A DNA stretch of 64,000 nt from Methylophilus sp. 13 (GCF_015354335.1 NZ_JADKYR010000001.1:846208-910207); one strand, 5' to 3'. Counted from the first letter of the stretch, positions 8,861 to 17,940 are shown. The notes: generated from the letters alone by a model not told the origin. Translations and numbers: made by a program.

Positions 8861-8882
8861 CTGACACCGGAAACGATGTCAG
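8861..8882 (-). other. Inverted repeat between mxaI and mxaR (mRNA hairpin)
   Basis: A 9-bp stem (CTGACATCG / CGGTGTCAG with one G-T pair) and a 4-nt loop lie just downstream of the mxaI stop. No U-run follows. This suggests mRNA 3'-end stabilisation or partial termination, which would give more structural-gene (F, J, G, I) than accessory-gene transcript. The functional reading is inference. Confidence 0.55.
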
Positions 8883-8903
8883 TCTCCTGGGGGGAATTTA
8901 AGA

Positions 8904-9179
8904 TTACTTCACGTCAAATACGAAGTTGCCGCTGGATTTGGCGTTTGCAATGCGTTTTGCATTACGTGCATCCATGGCTTTGATGGCTTCCTCTTGTTTG
9001 TTGAGTTCCACCGGATCATGTTTTGGGTCGTATTTGGAACCCGCAATTTTTTCCGGATAGCCGGGTTTGGCTTCCCAGCAGTTACCTGGCTCTTTACAAT
9101 TTTGACCATCGTAAGCCAGAGCCTGATTGGACACTGCCAACACACCAGCCACGGCCAGTAATGTCATTACGTGTTTCAT
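8904..9179 (-). CDS. mxaI: MxaI, methanol dehydrogenase small subunit
   Basis: The 91-residue precursor has a 22-residue signal peptide ending in ALA, then the canonical small-subunit sequence YDGQNCKEPGNCWEAKPGYP and a long lysine-rich helix that wraps the large subunit. The two Cys (NCKEPGNC) form the known disulfide. The ATG at 9179 follows AAGGAG; the frame also has a GTG at 9182. It forms the alpha2beta2 methanol dehydrogenase with MxaF in the periplasm. A beta subunit marks a calcium-type Mxa enzyme rather than a lanthanide Xox enzyme. Confidence 0.97.
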   Translation of the reverse strand: MKHVMTLLAVAGVLAVSNQALAYDGQNCKEPGNCWEAKPGYPEKIAGSKYDPKHDPVELNKQEEAIKAMDARNAKRIANAKSSGNFVFDVK

Positions 9180-9263
9180 CACATTTCTCCTTAATCACAA
9201 ATTAGCTGGTGTATTTTTTTAAATTATCAGAGGGCCCACCAGCCTAACCCTCTGGTAAGTCGT

Positions 9264-9878
9264 TTAACCGTGAGGCGTTGCCGCGCCACCGTTTTTAAGG
9301 TTCTCTTCCTCCTGGTGACGAATCCAGGCAATGATATGAATAATTTCATCCACTTGCAGACGGCCCTGTTGTGGCCCCATCATGCCGTTCGCCCCACCAT
9401 AAATGGTTTCAAAGATGCCCTTGTCGGTTTGATTTTTAGGATAAGTCCAGTATTCATCTGCCAGCGCCGGACCTAACTTGCCCTCAGCCAGGTGACCATG
9501 GCAACCAGAACAGGCGGTTGAGAAAATCGTATAGCCTTTTTTGATGGCTTCAGGATCGGAACGGTAGGGGTTTTCACCGGTGGCTAAAAAATGCTTGGCT
9601 TCAGGGGTAAAGGTCTCACCGTCCATCGGTGCGATCTCCAGCACATCCCCCGAAATCGTGCCACGAAACTCCAATGGCGGACCATCTTTCAACGAGACAT
9701 GCACGGCAGTGGCTGGGGTGGCAGGCGCCTCTGCTTTAGCCGCAGAAGGACTCGCAGCAGATTCATCTTTGGCGCAGGCCACCGTCAGAAAAGCAGCCAT
9801 GACCAAACCCGTCAGACCCAAAGCCATGGTCAGCGGTTGACGCAGGCGGCGTAAATGCGGTTGTTGAGATTCTTTCAA
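9264..9878 (-). CDS. mxaG: MxaG, cytochrome cL, electron acceptor of methanol dehydrogenase
   Basis: This exported c-type cytochrome has a heme motif CSGCH at about residue 125 and an ..MMGPQQG.. segment that may supply the axial Met. It takes electrons from reduced PQQ in MxaFI. The start is uncertain: the frame opens with a TTG at 9890, but a TTG at 9878 has GGAG 7-8 nt upstream and gives a basic n-region (RRLRQ) before the hydrophobic core. The first ATG (9827) would leave a signal peptide with no charge. The mature N-terminus is a low-complexity Ala/Pro/Ser linker. It lies between mxaJ and mxaI as in all Mxa clusters. Confidence 0.93.
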   Translation of the reverse strand: MKESQQPHLRRLRQPLTMALGLTGLVMAAFLTVACAKDESAASPSAAKAEAPATPATAVHVSLKDGPPLEFRGTISGDVLEIAPMDGETFTPEAKHFLATGENPYRSDPEAIKKGYTIFSTACSGCHGHLAEGKLGPALADEYWTYPKNQTDKGIFETIYGGANGMMGPQQGRLQVDEIIHIIAWIRHQEEENLKNGGAATPHG

Positions 9879-9915
9879 TTCAAACTCCAAAACTTGATTA
9901 ACAAAATACAGTGAC

Positions 9916-10758
9916 TTAATGCAGACTCAACAGAGGAATGCCTTCATCCTTGAGGATGGCAGTAATCTCTGCGCCATGCGCATCAATGACACGATTCAAA
10001 GCATCCACCAGCTCGGGGTGCTGCTTGTTGACGCCCATGACCACGTTGTAGTGCATGGGGATTTTTTCACCGTTGGTTTTTTTGGCGGTATCTTCGACGA
10101 TCACCATATTCAACGGCACTTCGGAAGCACGCACATAACGCGCAGCTTCTGGCGCCCACAACATCGCCATATGCAAATGCATATTGGCCACATCATTCAC
10201 CAGCCGTGACGGCTCGACGTGGATGTAACGGTTGCGGGTGGACTGAAAATTCTGGATTTCAGTAAAGTAGTCAAACATGTCGTCAAAACGATTGATTTGC
10301 AGCAACATGTTTTTACCGGGGCTATCCGGCATGACACCGATACGGAAATTTTTCTCTTTGAGGTAGGGATGATCCCAGGAGGTCACATCAATTTCACGGT
10401 CTTTGCGTGTGATAAACACGTAAGCTGAACGATAGTAAGGTTTGGTCGTCAGCACACGCGGATCATTCGGATCGGTGCCAATCAACACATCACATTTACC
10501 TGCTTCCATGTCTTTTTGCAGGGTGAGTGGATTGGTCCACCAGAAATAGTTAATTGGCAGATTCATGGCCTTGCCAATCACATTTGCAATCTTGTTTTCA
10601 AAGCCCTCTTGCTTGTCATTTGAAAAAGGCAGCTCGGACTTACCAGCACAGATATTGAGTGCATTTGCAGCCACGGCAGGCAACGCCAACAGACTGAATG
10701 CCAACGTGAGGCAGGCGCTTACCCAGCCAGCACGGACTCTTTTTACATCAGGAAACAT
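9916..10758 (-). CDS. mxaJ: MxaJ, periplasmic binding-protein-like methanol oxidation protein
   Basis: About 280 residues with a signal peptide (WVSACLTLAFSLLALPAVAA) and a family-3 solute-binding fold: LNICAGKSELPFSNDKQEGFENKIANVIGKAM, then KCDVLIGTDPNDPRVLTTKPYYRSAYVF. MxaJ is an obligate but poorly understood component that helps assemble or stabilise MxaFI. I prefer the ATG at 10758 (AAGAGAG 5-6 nt upstream) over the in-frame GTG at 10773. It follows mxaF across a spacer that carries an inverted repeat. Confidence 0.95.
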   Translation of the reverse strand: MFPDVKRVRAGWVSACLTLAFSLLALPAVAANALNICAGKSELPFSNDKQEGFENKIANVIGKAMNLPINYFWWTNPLTLQKDMEAGKCDVLIGTDPNDPRVLTTKPYYRSAYVFITRKDREIDVTSWDHPYLKEKNFRIGVMPDSPGKNMLLQINRFDDMFDYFTEIQNFQSTRNRYIHVEPSRLVNDVANMHLHMAMLWAPEAARYVRASEVPLNMVIVEDTAKKTNGEKIPMHYNVVMGVNKQHPELVDALNRVIDAHGAEITAILKDEGIPLLSLH

Positions 10759-10787
10759 ATTTGCTCTCTTCACTCTAGGGCTGAGAA

Positions 10788-10826
10788 CAGGGTGACCAGC
10801 CCGTCTTGCGACAAACGGCCACCCTG
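10788..10826 (-). other. Inverted repeat between mxaF and mxaJ
   Basis: CAGGGTG and CACCCTG arms, 25 nt apart, fall in the mxaF-mxaJ spacer just downstream of the mxaF stop. In the transcript they could form a hairpin protecting the 3' end of the abundant mxaF message. No U-run follows, so full termination is unlikely. Confidence 0.4.
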
Positions 10827-10856
10827 CACACTACATCAACAGGTTCAGGACTTGAA

Positions 10857-12653
10857 TTACAGGCTGAACACCATCAGGCCACCGCCCATTTGTGTGTGGT
10901 TTTGCAGTTCTTTGAACGCACCAACCGCACCCAAACCAGCACTTGGGTCTGTCAGGTCAAACACCAGACCAACGCCAGGCCAGCCACCGACACCGTACAT
11001 GCTGCCGACGTATTGTTTACCCTTGAAGGAGTAAGTCATTGGAGATCCGATACCACCAGATGGCATCTTGAAGTTCCACAGCTCTTTACCGTCTTTGTTA
11101 TCCAACGCTTTCAGGTAACCATCCAGTGTTGCGTACCAAACCAGGCCGCCTTTGGTGTACAAAGTACCGCCCCAAGCTGCAAATTTCTCCCACTTGGTCC
11201 ATTTGGCTTTACCAGTGGTCAAGTCAAATGCACGGATCTGACCCATTTCTTTCTTGGTTGGGCCATTCGGGCCAGGGTACATCGCCAGAGTTGCACCGAC
11301 GAAGAACTGACCGGCACGGTATGGCAGCATGAACGGCTCCCAGTCCATACAAATGTGGTTCAGGCCTGCGTACAAAGTACGGCTTTCTGGGTCGTAAGAG
11401 TCAACACCCTGGTTGTGGAAGCCCATCGCAGATGGACAAATGTTGGTGCCTTTGTGGTCCATACGGGTTGCAAACTCTGGATCACGCACTGGTGTGCCTG
11501 ATTTCAGGTCCACTTTCTTGAACACGTTCACGGCTGGGTCGACTTTTTCAGCCACGATCAGCTTGCCGTTTTCACGGTTCAGCGTGTACAAGATACCGTT
11601 ACGGTCAATGTGGCTGAGCAGCGGTGTCATCTTGCCGTCAACAGGTTGGTCAGTCAGTACCATCTGGTTCACACCAGCAAAGTCCCACTCGTCATGAGGT
11701 GTCTTTTGGTAACCCCATTTCGCCATCCCGGTGTCGAGGTCACGACCCCAGATAGTCATGGTCCACTTGTTGTCGCCAGGACGCATGGTTTCGTTCCATG
11801 GTGCTGGGTTGCCGGAACCGTAGTAGAACAGGTTCAACTTAGGATCGTAAGCATACCAACCCCAGTTAGTACCGCCACCGATTTTCCAGGCATCGCCTTC
11901 CCAGGTTTTGAGGCCCAGGCCAAATTGACCGTAGTGTGGGTTTTCTTTGTTGAAGTCTTTTGCCAAACGGATGGACTCGTCAGAACCGGTTGCGAACGCA
12001 CGCCATTTCAGTTCACCTGTTTTCAGGTCCAGTGCGTTAACCGCACCACGCACACCCAGCTCAGCGCCAGAACAACCGATCAAGACCGTGTCTTTGGCGA
12101 CAAACGGTGCCTGTGTCAATGTCTGACCGACTTTCGGATCACACATTTCCACTTCCCAGTTCACCTTACCGGTTTTGGCATCCAATGCCAGTACATGGCC
12201 ATTGGCTTGTTTCTTCACGATTTGACCCGCGCCGTAAGCCAGACCACGGTCTACCACGTCACAGCACATCACTGCTTTGGTAGAAGCATCTTGCTTAGGT
12301 TTGTGTTGCCAAACAATTTTGCCTGGATCGTTCAGATTCAAAGCATAAGTGTTGTTTGGGAAAGCGGAGTGGATATACATCATGTCACCGATGACCAATG
12401 GCGCACCTTCGTGACCATTGAGCACACCGGTAGAGAATGACCAGGCTGCTTTCACATTTTTAACGTTGGATTTGTTAATTTGTGCCAGCGGGCTGTTGTG
12501 CTGGCTATAATAGCCACCGGTTGCCACAGGCCAAGCCCCTGGGGTGTTTAATGCCTTGTCCAGGTCAGCATCCGCAAATGCCAGACCAGAAACGCTGGCA
12601 AACAAGCCTCCAACCAAAGCGCCAACAATGGCACGTGTTGAATTGTTTTTCAT
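10857..12653 (-). CDS. mxaF: MxaF, PQQ methanol dehydrogenase large subunit
   Basis: This 598-residue periplasmic quinoprotein oxidises methanol to formaldehyde. The signal peptide ends near residue 27 (GLAFA-DADL). It is an eight-bladed propeller with tryptophan-docking repeats, the vicinal Cys pair at 130-131 (VMCCD), a metal ligand Glu near 198 (SGAEL), an Asn near 282 (GSGNP) and the catalytic Asp near 324 in DEWDFAGVN. The residue two after that Asp is Ala (326), not Asp, which marks the calcium-type MxaF and excludes XoxF. The ATG at 12653 follows AGGAGA. It is the first gene of the mxa operon and divergent from a two-component system. Confidence 0.98.
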   Translation of the reverse strand: MKNNSTRAIVGALVGGLFASVSGLAFADADLDKALNTPGAWPVATGGYYSQHNSPLAQINKSNVKNVKAAWSFSTGVLNGHEGAPLVIGDMMYIHSAFPNNTYALNLNDPGKIVWQHKPKQDASTKAVMCCDVVDRGLAYGAGQIVKKQANGHVLALDAKTGKVNWEVEMCDPKVGQTLTQAPFVAKDTVLIGCSGAELGVRGAVNALDLKTGELKWRAFATGSDESIRLAKDFNKENPHYGQFGLGLKTWEGDAWKIGGGTNWGWYAYDPKLNLFYYGSGNPAPWNETMRPGDNKWTMTIWGRDLDTGMAKWGYQKTPHDEWDFAGVNQMVLTDQPVDGKMTPLLSHIDRNGILYTLNRENGKLIVAEKVDPAVNVFKKVDLKSGTPVRDPEFATRMDHKGTNICPSAMGFHNQGVDSYDPESRTLYAGLNHICMDWEPFMLPYRAGQFFVGATLAMYPGPNGPTKKEMGQIRAFDLTTGKAKWTKWEKFAAWGGTLYTKGGLVWYATLDGYLKALDNKDGKELWNFKMPSGGIGSPMTYSFKGKQYVGSMYGVGGWPGVGLVFDLTDPSAGLGAVGAFKELQNHTQMGGGLMVFSL

Positions 12654-12909
12654 ACGATCTCCTAATCTCTCAAGAATGAGTTTGATGTGTTGTTGCAGTC
12701 ACCCCCCCGAATGCTGCACTTCACGACCGAAATTGTTAATAATTTGTAACATTGGCAATAGATGAAACATTCCCTATCATCTATTCAAGAATTCATCATC
12801 GCATCACACCCCACAACGGGAATCTTTCACTACAGCCAGCTTAAGGATGTGGTCTATAGTGGCGCACATTCACTTGGCGCAAATTGACCGCCAACACCGT
12901 CAATAGCAG
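12654..12909. promoter_or_regulatory. Divergent promoter region of mxaF and the sensor kinase gene
   Basis: This 256-bp gap must hold the mxaF promoter (minus strand) and that of the divergent two-component operon (plus strand). The mxaF Shine-Dalgarno AGGAGA is at 12658-12663. An AT-rich block at about 12725-12790 (minus strand reads TTACAAATTATTAACAATT) is the likeliest core promoter zone. I cannot assign -35/-10 boxes or a response regulator site with certainty. Confidence 0.5.
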
Positions 12910-14334
12910 ATGTGCTCTGCGCTGACTGAGTGGATCTTTCAAGTCATGCATTCATATCATTGGTCTATGCCATTCTTTAGGGTATTTCATCAGCTCGGCC
13001 ATCTCAGTCGGGCCAGTCGTGACACGCTTATCGTGATCGCAGGCGTGGCCGTCACTTTTGTGCTGTCATCCGCATTCGACCTGGCAGAACGTGTGAACGC
13101 CTGGCTACTCACCTATGAATATGCGCAATTAGACGAAGTCCCACTGACCCTGTTTGTATTGGTGTTGCTCAGTGTGTGGTTCAGTCAGCGCCGCTGGCGT
13201 GAGATTCATGCCGAAATCCAGCGCCGCAAACAGACCGAGGCGCGTCTGAGTAGCAGCCAGCAGCTCTATAAAACCCTGTTTGATGGAGATTTGACCGGGA
13301 ATGTAGTGCTGGACCTGGAAGGCAACATCGGCATGCACAACCGCGCCTTTGAGCGTATTTGCCGCCCACTGAGCCACAACCGCAATACACGTGAGTTGTT
13401 CAGCTTTGACTGGCTGCCATTTATTGTGCAATTGCAACAGCAGCAGGAAATCAATTTCAACAAGCTGCAAATCCGCCGCCCGGATGGCCTGCCGTGTTAT
13501 GTGAGTGCCCGCTTTGTTTACATGGCGCCCAGCGACAACCAGGCCGCTCAAATCCATGGGTATCTGGTAGATATGACCGAGCAATGCCTAGTCGAGCAGG
13601 ACCTGGAACGTACTCTGAAAGAAAACCGTGTGCTGGCGCGCCATGCCATGCAGGTGCAAGAGCATGAGCGCAAATATATTGCCAGCGAGATTCATGACGA
13701 AACCGGGCAATACCTGACGGCGATCCGTATGGATGCACTCACCCTGCAAAAAAGCACGCCAGAGCAGGCGCATGTGATTGCGGTCAGAATCGCCTCCAAT
13801 ACGCAACACGTCCAGCAATCCATCCGCGCCTTGATCAAGCATCTGCGCCCACCCGCGCTGGATTCACTGGGCCTGGTCGGGGCCATCGAGCGACTGGTGA
13901 GTGACTGGAAAAAACTCAATCCGCGCGTGGATTGCCATTTGATGCTGGATACCGGCGAGCATGCCTTAAACGAAGATATCAATATCGTGGCGTTTCGCGT
14001 GACGCAAGAGGCGCTGACCAATATTGCACGTCACGCCCAGGCCACCGAAGTCTGGATCGATTTGCAGGTGATCCAGCGTCAGGACAAATGGTGGTTACAG
14101 ATTGAAGTACGTGACAATGGCAAAGGCATGGATACTTCACTGGCCACCGAAGGCGTCGGCCTGGTCGGCATGCGCGAACGCATCGAATCCCTGCATGGCA
14201 GCTTCAAGCTCATGAGTGGCTTGCAAGCCGGCACCTTGATTACCGGCCTATTGCCCTTGCAGGCACACCCGCAGGCTTTGCCTGCCTCTTCCTTACCCAC
14301 CAACCCGGGAGTCAATGACTATGCAACATCCTAA
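12910..14334 (+). CDS. Sensor histidine kinase (HisKA_3/NarX type), probable methanol-oxidation regulator
   Basis: A membrane kinase of 474 residues with two TM segments at about 38-58 and 78-95, a PAS-like sensor region (LYKTLFDGDLTGNVVLDLEGNIG..), a HisKA_3 dimerisation domain with phospho-acceptor His in EIHDETGQYL, and an HATPase domain with DNGKGMD and GVGLVGMRERI. The layout resembles the MxaY sensor that lies divergent to mxaF in Paracoccus-type methylotrophs; homology to MxaY is not proven here. The start is uncertain: ATGs at 12910, 12946 and 12967 all lack a strong ribosome binding site. It overlaps the next gene by 20 bp. Confidence 0.88.
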   Translation: MCSALTEWIFQVMHSYHWSMPFFRVFHQLGHLSRASRDTLIVIAGVAVTFVLSSAFDLAERVNAWLLTYEYAQLDEVPLTLFVLVLLSVWFSQRRWREIHAEIQRRKQTEARLSSSQQLYKTLFDGDLTGNVVLDLEGNIGMHNRAFERICRPLSHNRNTRELFSFDWLPFIVQLQQQQEINFNKLQIRRPDGLPCYVSARFVYMAPSDNQAAQIHGYLVDMTEQCLVEQDLERTLKENRVLARHAMQVQEHERKYIASEIHDETGQYLTAIRMDALTLQKSTPEQAHVIAVRIASNTQHVQQSIRALIKHLRPPALDSLGLVGAIERLVSDWKKLNPRVDCHLMLDTGEHALNEDINIVAFRVTQEALTNIARHAQATEVWIDLQVIQRQDKWWLQIEVRDNGKGMDTSLATEGVGLVGMRERIESLHGSFKLMSGLQAGTLITGLLPLQAHPQALPASSLPTNPGVNDYATS

Positions 14335-14674
14335 ATGGCAAGGCCTGATCGTACTGCTGTTCCCTTTTTCGCTCGCAGCCAAAGACCTCAACACGCTAGA
14401 GCAACCCTTCTTGCAGGCTTATAGCGGAAAATCCCGCCAATTTGTCGAAGAGCAACTGGGCAAACCGGTGAAAAAGGAAGTGGCCGTTAAACCCCATAAC
14501 GCTGACCAGATCCTGCAGGAAAAAGGTCAAGCGACGGCAGGCGAAGGTGACAGCGTTGAAATGTGGTATTACCAGGGCAAGATTCAATATGCGCCGAATA
14601 AATATTTCAATACCGCCGAACTCACATTTGCCAACGACAAATGTGTGAACATCACCTTTGCCAACAAGAAGTAA
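14315..14674 (+). CDS. Small exported protein of unknown function
   Basis: The 119-residue protein has a hydrophobic N-terminus (WQGLIVLLFPFSLAA-KD) that fits a signal peptide. The mature domain includes GKSRQFVEEQLGKPVKKE and VEMWYYQGKIQYAP...AELTFANDKCVNITF, reminiscent of SmpA/OmlA-like outer-membrane assembly folds. It lies between kinase and regulator genes, overlaps the kinase by 20 bp, and may be an accessory sensor protein. ATGs at 14315 and 14321 are both possible. Confidence 0.7.
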   Translation: MTMQHPKWQGLIVLLFPFSLAAKDLNTLEQPFLQAYSGKSRQFVEEQLGKPVKKEVAVKPHNADQILQEKGQATAGEGDSVEMWYYQGKIQYAPNKYFNTAELTFANDKCVNITFANKK

Positions 14675-14689
14675 GGAGTCGTACGCGTC

Positions 14690-15322
14690 ATGGCCAAAGT
14701 AATGATCGCAGATGACCACGCCATGCTCAGACAAGGCTTGCGGACCATGTTGGAGCAGGCCAACCACCAGGTCACGCAAGATGCATTGAGCGGCGAAGAA
14801 GCCTGCCTGCTGGTGGAAAAAAACCACCCGGACTTGCTGATCCTCGATCTGGACATGCCTGGCATAGGGGGGCTGGAAACGCTCAAACGCATTTTGCACC
14901 GCAAGCCGCAGATGCGCGTGTTGATTTTTAGCATGCATGATGACTGCATCTATGCCACGCGTGCGATTCAAGCAGGCGCACGCGGCTATGTGACCAAAAC
15001 TGAGCCGCCAGAAGTAGTGCTGGAAGCGGTGCAGAAAATCCTCAAGGGCGGCCGCTATATCAATAACGAACTGGCGCAGAGTTTGTCCATGTATCACCTG
15101 GAAAGCCAGGAAAACCCGATCCAGAAACTCTCGCCACGCGAGTTTGAGGTGTTCAGACGCATTGCCCAAGGCGAGGCGCTGGCGGCAATTGCCAAGGCCA
15201 TGCATATTGGCTACAAAACCGTCGCCAATATCCAGACCAGTGTGCGGCAAAAGCTGGGCGTCGAAACCACGGGCCAGCTGGTGCATATTGCCGTGCGTTT
15301 TGGCATTATCAAGGGCTTGTAA
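14690..15322 (+). CDS. LuxR/NarL-family response regulator
   Basis: The 210-residue protein has a receiver domain (acidic pair in IADDHAMLRQGL, phospho-acceptor Asp in LLILDLDMPG, Lys in YVTKTEPPE) and a C-terminal LuxR-type helix-turn-helix (LSPREFEVFRRIAQGEALAAIAKAMHIGYKTVANIQTSV). It is the likely partner of the upstream kinase, and divergence from mxaF suggests control of methanol dehydrogenase (MxaX/MxaB-like). The Shine-Dalgarno AAGGAG lies before the ATG at 14690. Confidence 0.92.
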   Translation: MAKVMIADDHAMLRQGLRTMLEQANHQVTQDALSGEEACLLVEKNHPDLLILDLDMPGIGGLETLKRILHRKPQMRVLIFSMHDDCIYATRAIQAGARGYVTKTEPPEVVLEAVQKILKGGRYINNELAQSLSMYHLESQENPIQKLSPREFEVFRRIAQGEALAAIAKAMHIGYKTVANIQTSVRQKLGVETTGQLVHIAVRFGIIKGL

Positions 15323-15336
15323 GCGCAGGGTTGCCC

Positions 15337-16083
15337 ATGATACTGATCATTGCCCGCAAAGAATTACGCAGCCTGTTTGCCACACCCATGGGCTGGCTGG
15401 TGCTGGCCATCTTTCAGGCCATTGTTGGCACTTATTACAGCCTGAGTTTTAACCAGTATTTCGAGATCATGCAAAGCGCGCATTGGCAGGTACAGCGTAT
15501 CGGCCTCACCCAGTTTATGGCAGAAGGTGTGTTTGGTGTGGCAGCCGTGCTGATGCTGTTTGTGGTGCCGCTGGTAAGCATGAAGCTGATCAGTGAGGAG
15601 CGCAAAAACCAGACCATGGCCTTGCTCATGAGTGCACCACTCAGCATGACTGAACTGATCCTGGGCAAGCTGCTTGGCATCCTCAGCTATTTGAGCCTGT
15701 TAATTCTCAGCATGGTGCTGATGATCGCGCTGCTGCTGCCCTGGGCAGAAATTGACCTGCCCTATCTGCTCACGCATGCGTTTGGCTTATGGTTATTGAT
15801 GCTAGCCAGCAGTGCGCTCGGGCTCTATATTTCTTGCCTGACCGCCAACCCTATCCTGGCAGCATTCTGCAGCCTGACCGCGCTGACTTTTTGGCTGTTA
15901 CTGGACAAGTTTTTCAGCGACGACCACCAGGCCCTGTTTCATGATTTTTCACTGATGCAACATTACCGCCAGTTTGCATTGGGCATTCTCAATAGCTACG
16001 ACATCCTGTTTTTTGTCTTGTTTGCCGGCTTTTTTGTGCTGCTGGCGATCCGGCGTTTACATGCGGACCGACTGTATGGCTAA
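15337..16083 (+). CDS. ABC-2 type transporter permease (GldF-like)
   Basis: A 248-residue polytopic protein with six predicted TM segments. It opens with ILIIARKELRSLFATPMGWLVL and carries SEERKNQTMALLMSAPLSMTELILGKLLG, the signature of GldF/NosY-type ABC-2 permeases. The frame opens at a TTG at 15331, but the ATG at 15337 is preceded by CAGGG and is preferred. It lies 14 bp after the response regulator and overlaps the next gene by 8 bp. The usual first member, a GldA-type ATPase, is absent here and must be supplied elsewhere if this is a working exporter. Confidence 0.88.
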   Translation: MILIIARKELRSLFATPMGWLVLAIFQAIVGTYYSLSFNQYFEIMQSAHWQVQRIGLTQFMAEGVFGVAAVLMLFVVPLVSMKLISEERKNQTMALLMSAPLSMTELILGKLLGILSYLSLLILSMVLMIALLLPWAEIDLPYLLTHAFGLWLLMLASSALGLYISCLTANPILAAFCSLTALTFWLLLDKFFSDDHQALFHDFSLMQHYRQFALGILNSYDILFFVLFAGFFVLLAIRRLHADRLYG

Positions 16084-17473
16084 TACAACCAAAGACACCT
16101 CCACCGCCCCTCCTTTCAACCAGCGCCTTGCTCACTGGTGGCAGCATCAACTGGTGGTGCCTGCGCTGCTGATTGTGGCACTGGGACTGGGCTGGCTGGG
16201 CTGGCAGTTTCATGCCACGGCAGACACAACACACAATCATCGTAATACCTTATCTGCCGCCAGCCAGCAGGTTCTCCATGACCTGCCGGGGCGCATAGAG
16301 ATTATCGCCTTTTGCAGCAACAGCCCGTTCAAAGGCCGCTATTTCCGCAAGTCGATTGTGGCGCTGGTGCAGCGCTATCAGCAGCAACACCGCGACATAC
16401 ACCTGCAATTTATTGATCCGGTCACCGCGCCTACGCTGGCCAGAGAATGGCAAATAAAAAAAGAAGGCGAAATGCTGATCCGCTATGCCGGCCAGCAGCA
16501 GCGCCTGTATTTGCCTTACACCGAAGAAGCCTTTACCAATGCCTTGCTCAGCCTGCAGCATGGCGAACGCGCCCCGCTGCAATTTCTCGTGGCCCATGCA
16601 TTGCATGACACGCATGGCACTGGCTTGAGCCAATTGGCACAAGCCCTACAAAACGCAGGCATCCCCGTCTTGACCGGAGACCTGCCAGCCACACCGGCGA
16701 AAACCTTACCAAGTTTGGTCCTGGCCGGGAGCGACAAATCCTACTCGCCTGCACAAATCGCGGCGATTCGCCAACATGTGCAACAGGGCGGCAACCTGGT
16801 TTGGCTCACCGCCTCGCCACAGGCACAAGGCTTGCAAGCACTGGCAGAAGACCTGCGCCTGACCATTAGCCCAGGCATAGTCATTGATCCAGTCAATCGC
16901 CAGTTTGATATTCCCCTGCATGATTTAAGTACCCAGCGCTATGGCGCCCGCGGACCGACCCAGGAATTTGCCTTGCGCACCTTCTTCACCCAGGCGCATG
17001 CGATAGAACACCAGCGCATCCCGAATGACCCGTGGCAAAGCCTGCCGCTAGTGGCCGCCGCAGAGCAAGGCTGGGTGAGCGCAAGCTATCAGCCCGCCCA
17101 TCCGGCGCCCTCCGCCATGACCTTTAATGCCACCAAAGATACGCCCGGCCCGGCCACACTGATGCTGGCGCTGGAAAAACCCCTAGCCTCGGGCAACAAA
17201 CAACGCATTCTGGTCATCGCAAGCCCAGACTTTTTTTCTAACCAGCAAATCCAGCGCGGCGGCAACCTGGCACTCAGTCTGCAAAGCCTGCAATGGGTAG
17301 TAAATAACCAGCCTAGCGTCAGCCTGCCGGTGACGCCACTACGCGATACCGTGATTGCATTACCAACGCAGCGTACCTGGCTCATGCTGCTGTTTAACGG
17401 GTTTCAGTTTGGGCTGCCATTGGCCTTGCTGCTCGCTGGCGGCTGGGCCTGGCGCAGAAAACAGCGCGCTTGA
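16076..17473 (+). CDS. GldG-like ABC transporter auxiliary protein
   Basis: The 465-residue protein starts with ATG at 16076, overlapping the permease stop. It has an N-terminal TM (VVPALLIVALGLGWLGWQF), a long periplasmic domain of the ABC_transp_aux (GldG/IFT52-like) type with LPGRIEIIAFCSNSPFKGRYFRK and LPSLVLAGSDKSYSPAQIAAIRQHVQQGGNLVWL, and a C-terminal TM followed by a short basic tail (WRRKQRA). Such proteins pair with GldF-like permeases. The role in a methylotroph operon is unknown. Confidence 0.85.
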   Translation: MANTTKDTSTAPPFNQRLAHWWQHQLVVPALLIVALGLGWLGWQFHATADTTHNHRNTLSAASQQVLHDLPGRIEIIAFCSNSPFKGRYFRKSIVALVQRYQQQHRDIHLQFIDPVTAPTLAREWQIKKEGEMLIRYAGQQQRLYLPYTEEAFTNALLSLQHGERAPLQFLVAHALHDTHGTGLSQLAQALQNAGIPVLTGDLPATPAKTLPSLVLAGSDKSYSPAQIAAIRQHVQQGGNLVWLTASPQAQGLQALAEDLRLTISPGIVIDPVNRQFDIPLHDLSTQRYGARGPTQEFALRTFFTQAHAIEHQRIPNDPWQSLPLVAAAEQGWVSASYQPAHPAPSAMTFNATKDTPGPATLMLALEKPLASGNKQRILVIASPDFFSNQQIQRGGNLALSLQSLQWVVNNQPSVSLPVTPLRDTVIALPTQRTWLMLLFNGFQFGLPLALLLAGGWAWRRKQRA

Positions 17474-17718
17474 GGTAAGGTTAAAGGTTAGTGCGTTCAG
17501 AGGATTGAGAGGACGCTTGATAACCGCAAGATCATCAGTGAGATTGCGGACTGTAAACGAGTCCGCCCTACACGGGCTGCACCACGCAGAGATTGGTCTC
17601 CTGTGAGTATCAGGTTTACCATACGCTTAGAAATATCCAAAGATAAAAGCCCACTTTGTCACCCATCGGCCTTTATACAAATTCAACACGCTGTGGAGTT
17701 AAAGTCGTCATACCAATT
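17474..17718. other. Intergenic region, no gene seen
   Basis: No supported reading frame. A perfect 7-bp inverted repeat with a 7-nt loop (GCGGACT / AGTCCGC) lies at 17546-17566 without a T-run. It marks the switch from the plus-strand operon to the AT-richer minus-strand genes. Confidence 0.5.
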
Positions 17719-17940
17719 CTAATCGTGGTCACTTTCAATTTCATTTTTAATTGCTTCTCTTGCCTCGTCAACCTTTATAGAGAACTGCTCTAGTGTAACG
17801 TCGATTTTTTCTCCTGCTTTTTCGACTTTATTATCTATTTGTCTGCCTAAAGCCTCAGCATTTTCATGCTTTTTACAGCCCGTTATTGAGATCAATGTGG
17901 CCATTACAAAGATACTAGTTTTAAGTGAACAGAATTTCAT
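17719..17940 (-). CDS. Small putative lipoprotein
   Basis: 73 residues with a signal peptide and lipobox-like end ITGC at about residues 19-22 (FVMATLISITGCKKH). The mature part is a charged amphipathic helix (RQIDNKVEKAGEKIDVTLEQ...EAREAIKNEI). This pattern occurs in small envelope-stress lipoproteins. It is AT-rich and lies 39 bp after a ferritin-like gene. No function is assigned. Confidence 0.75.
   Translation of the reverse strand: MKFCSLKTSIFVMATLISITGCKKHENAEALGRQIDNKVEKAGEKIDVTLEQFSIKVDEAREAIKNEIESDHD

Noticed and set aside
11610..12440. A 276-codon plus-strand frame opposite mxaF
   Set aside because: Shadow of the highly conserved mxaF coding strand; no ribosome binding site or recognisable protein.
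14396..15286. A 296-codon minus-strand frame opposite the response regulator
   Set aside because: It lies antisense to a clear receiver/HTH protein, and has no signal or domain.
17546..17566. A transposon end or attachment site from the GCGGACT inverted repeat
   Set aside because: No transposase, no matching distant repeat and no target duplication was seen; it is only a short hairpin.
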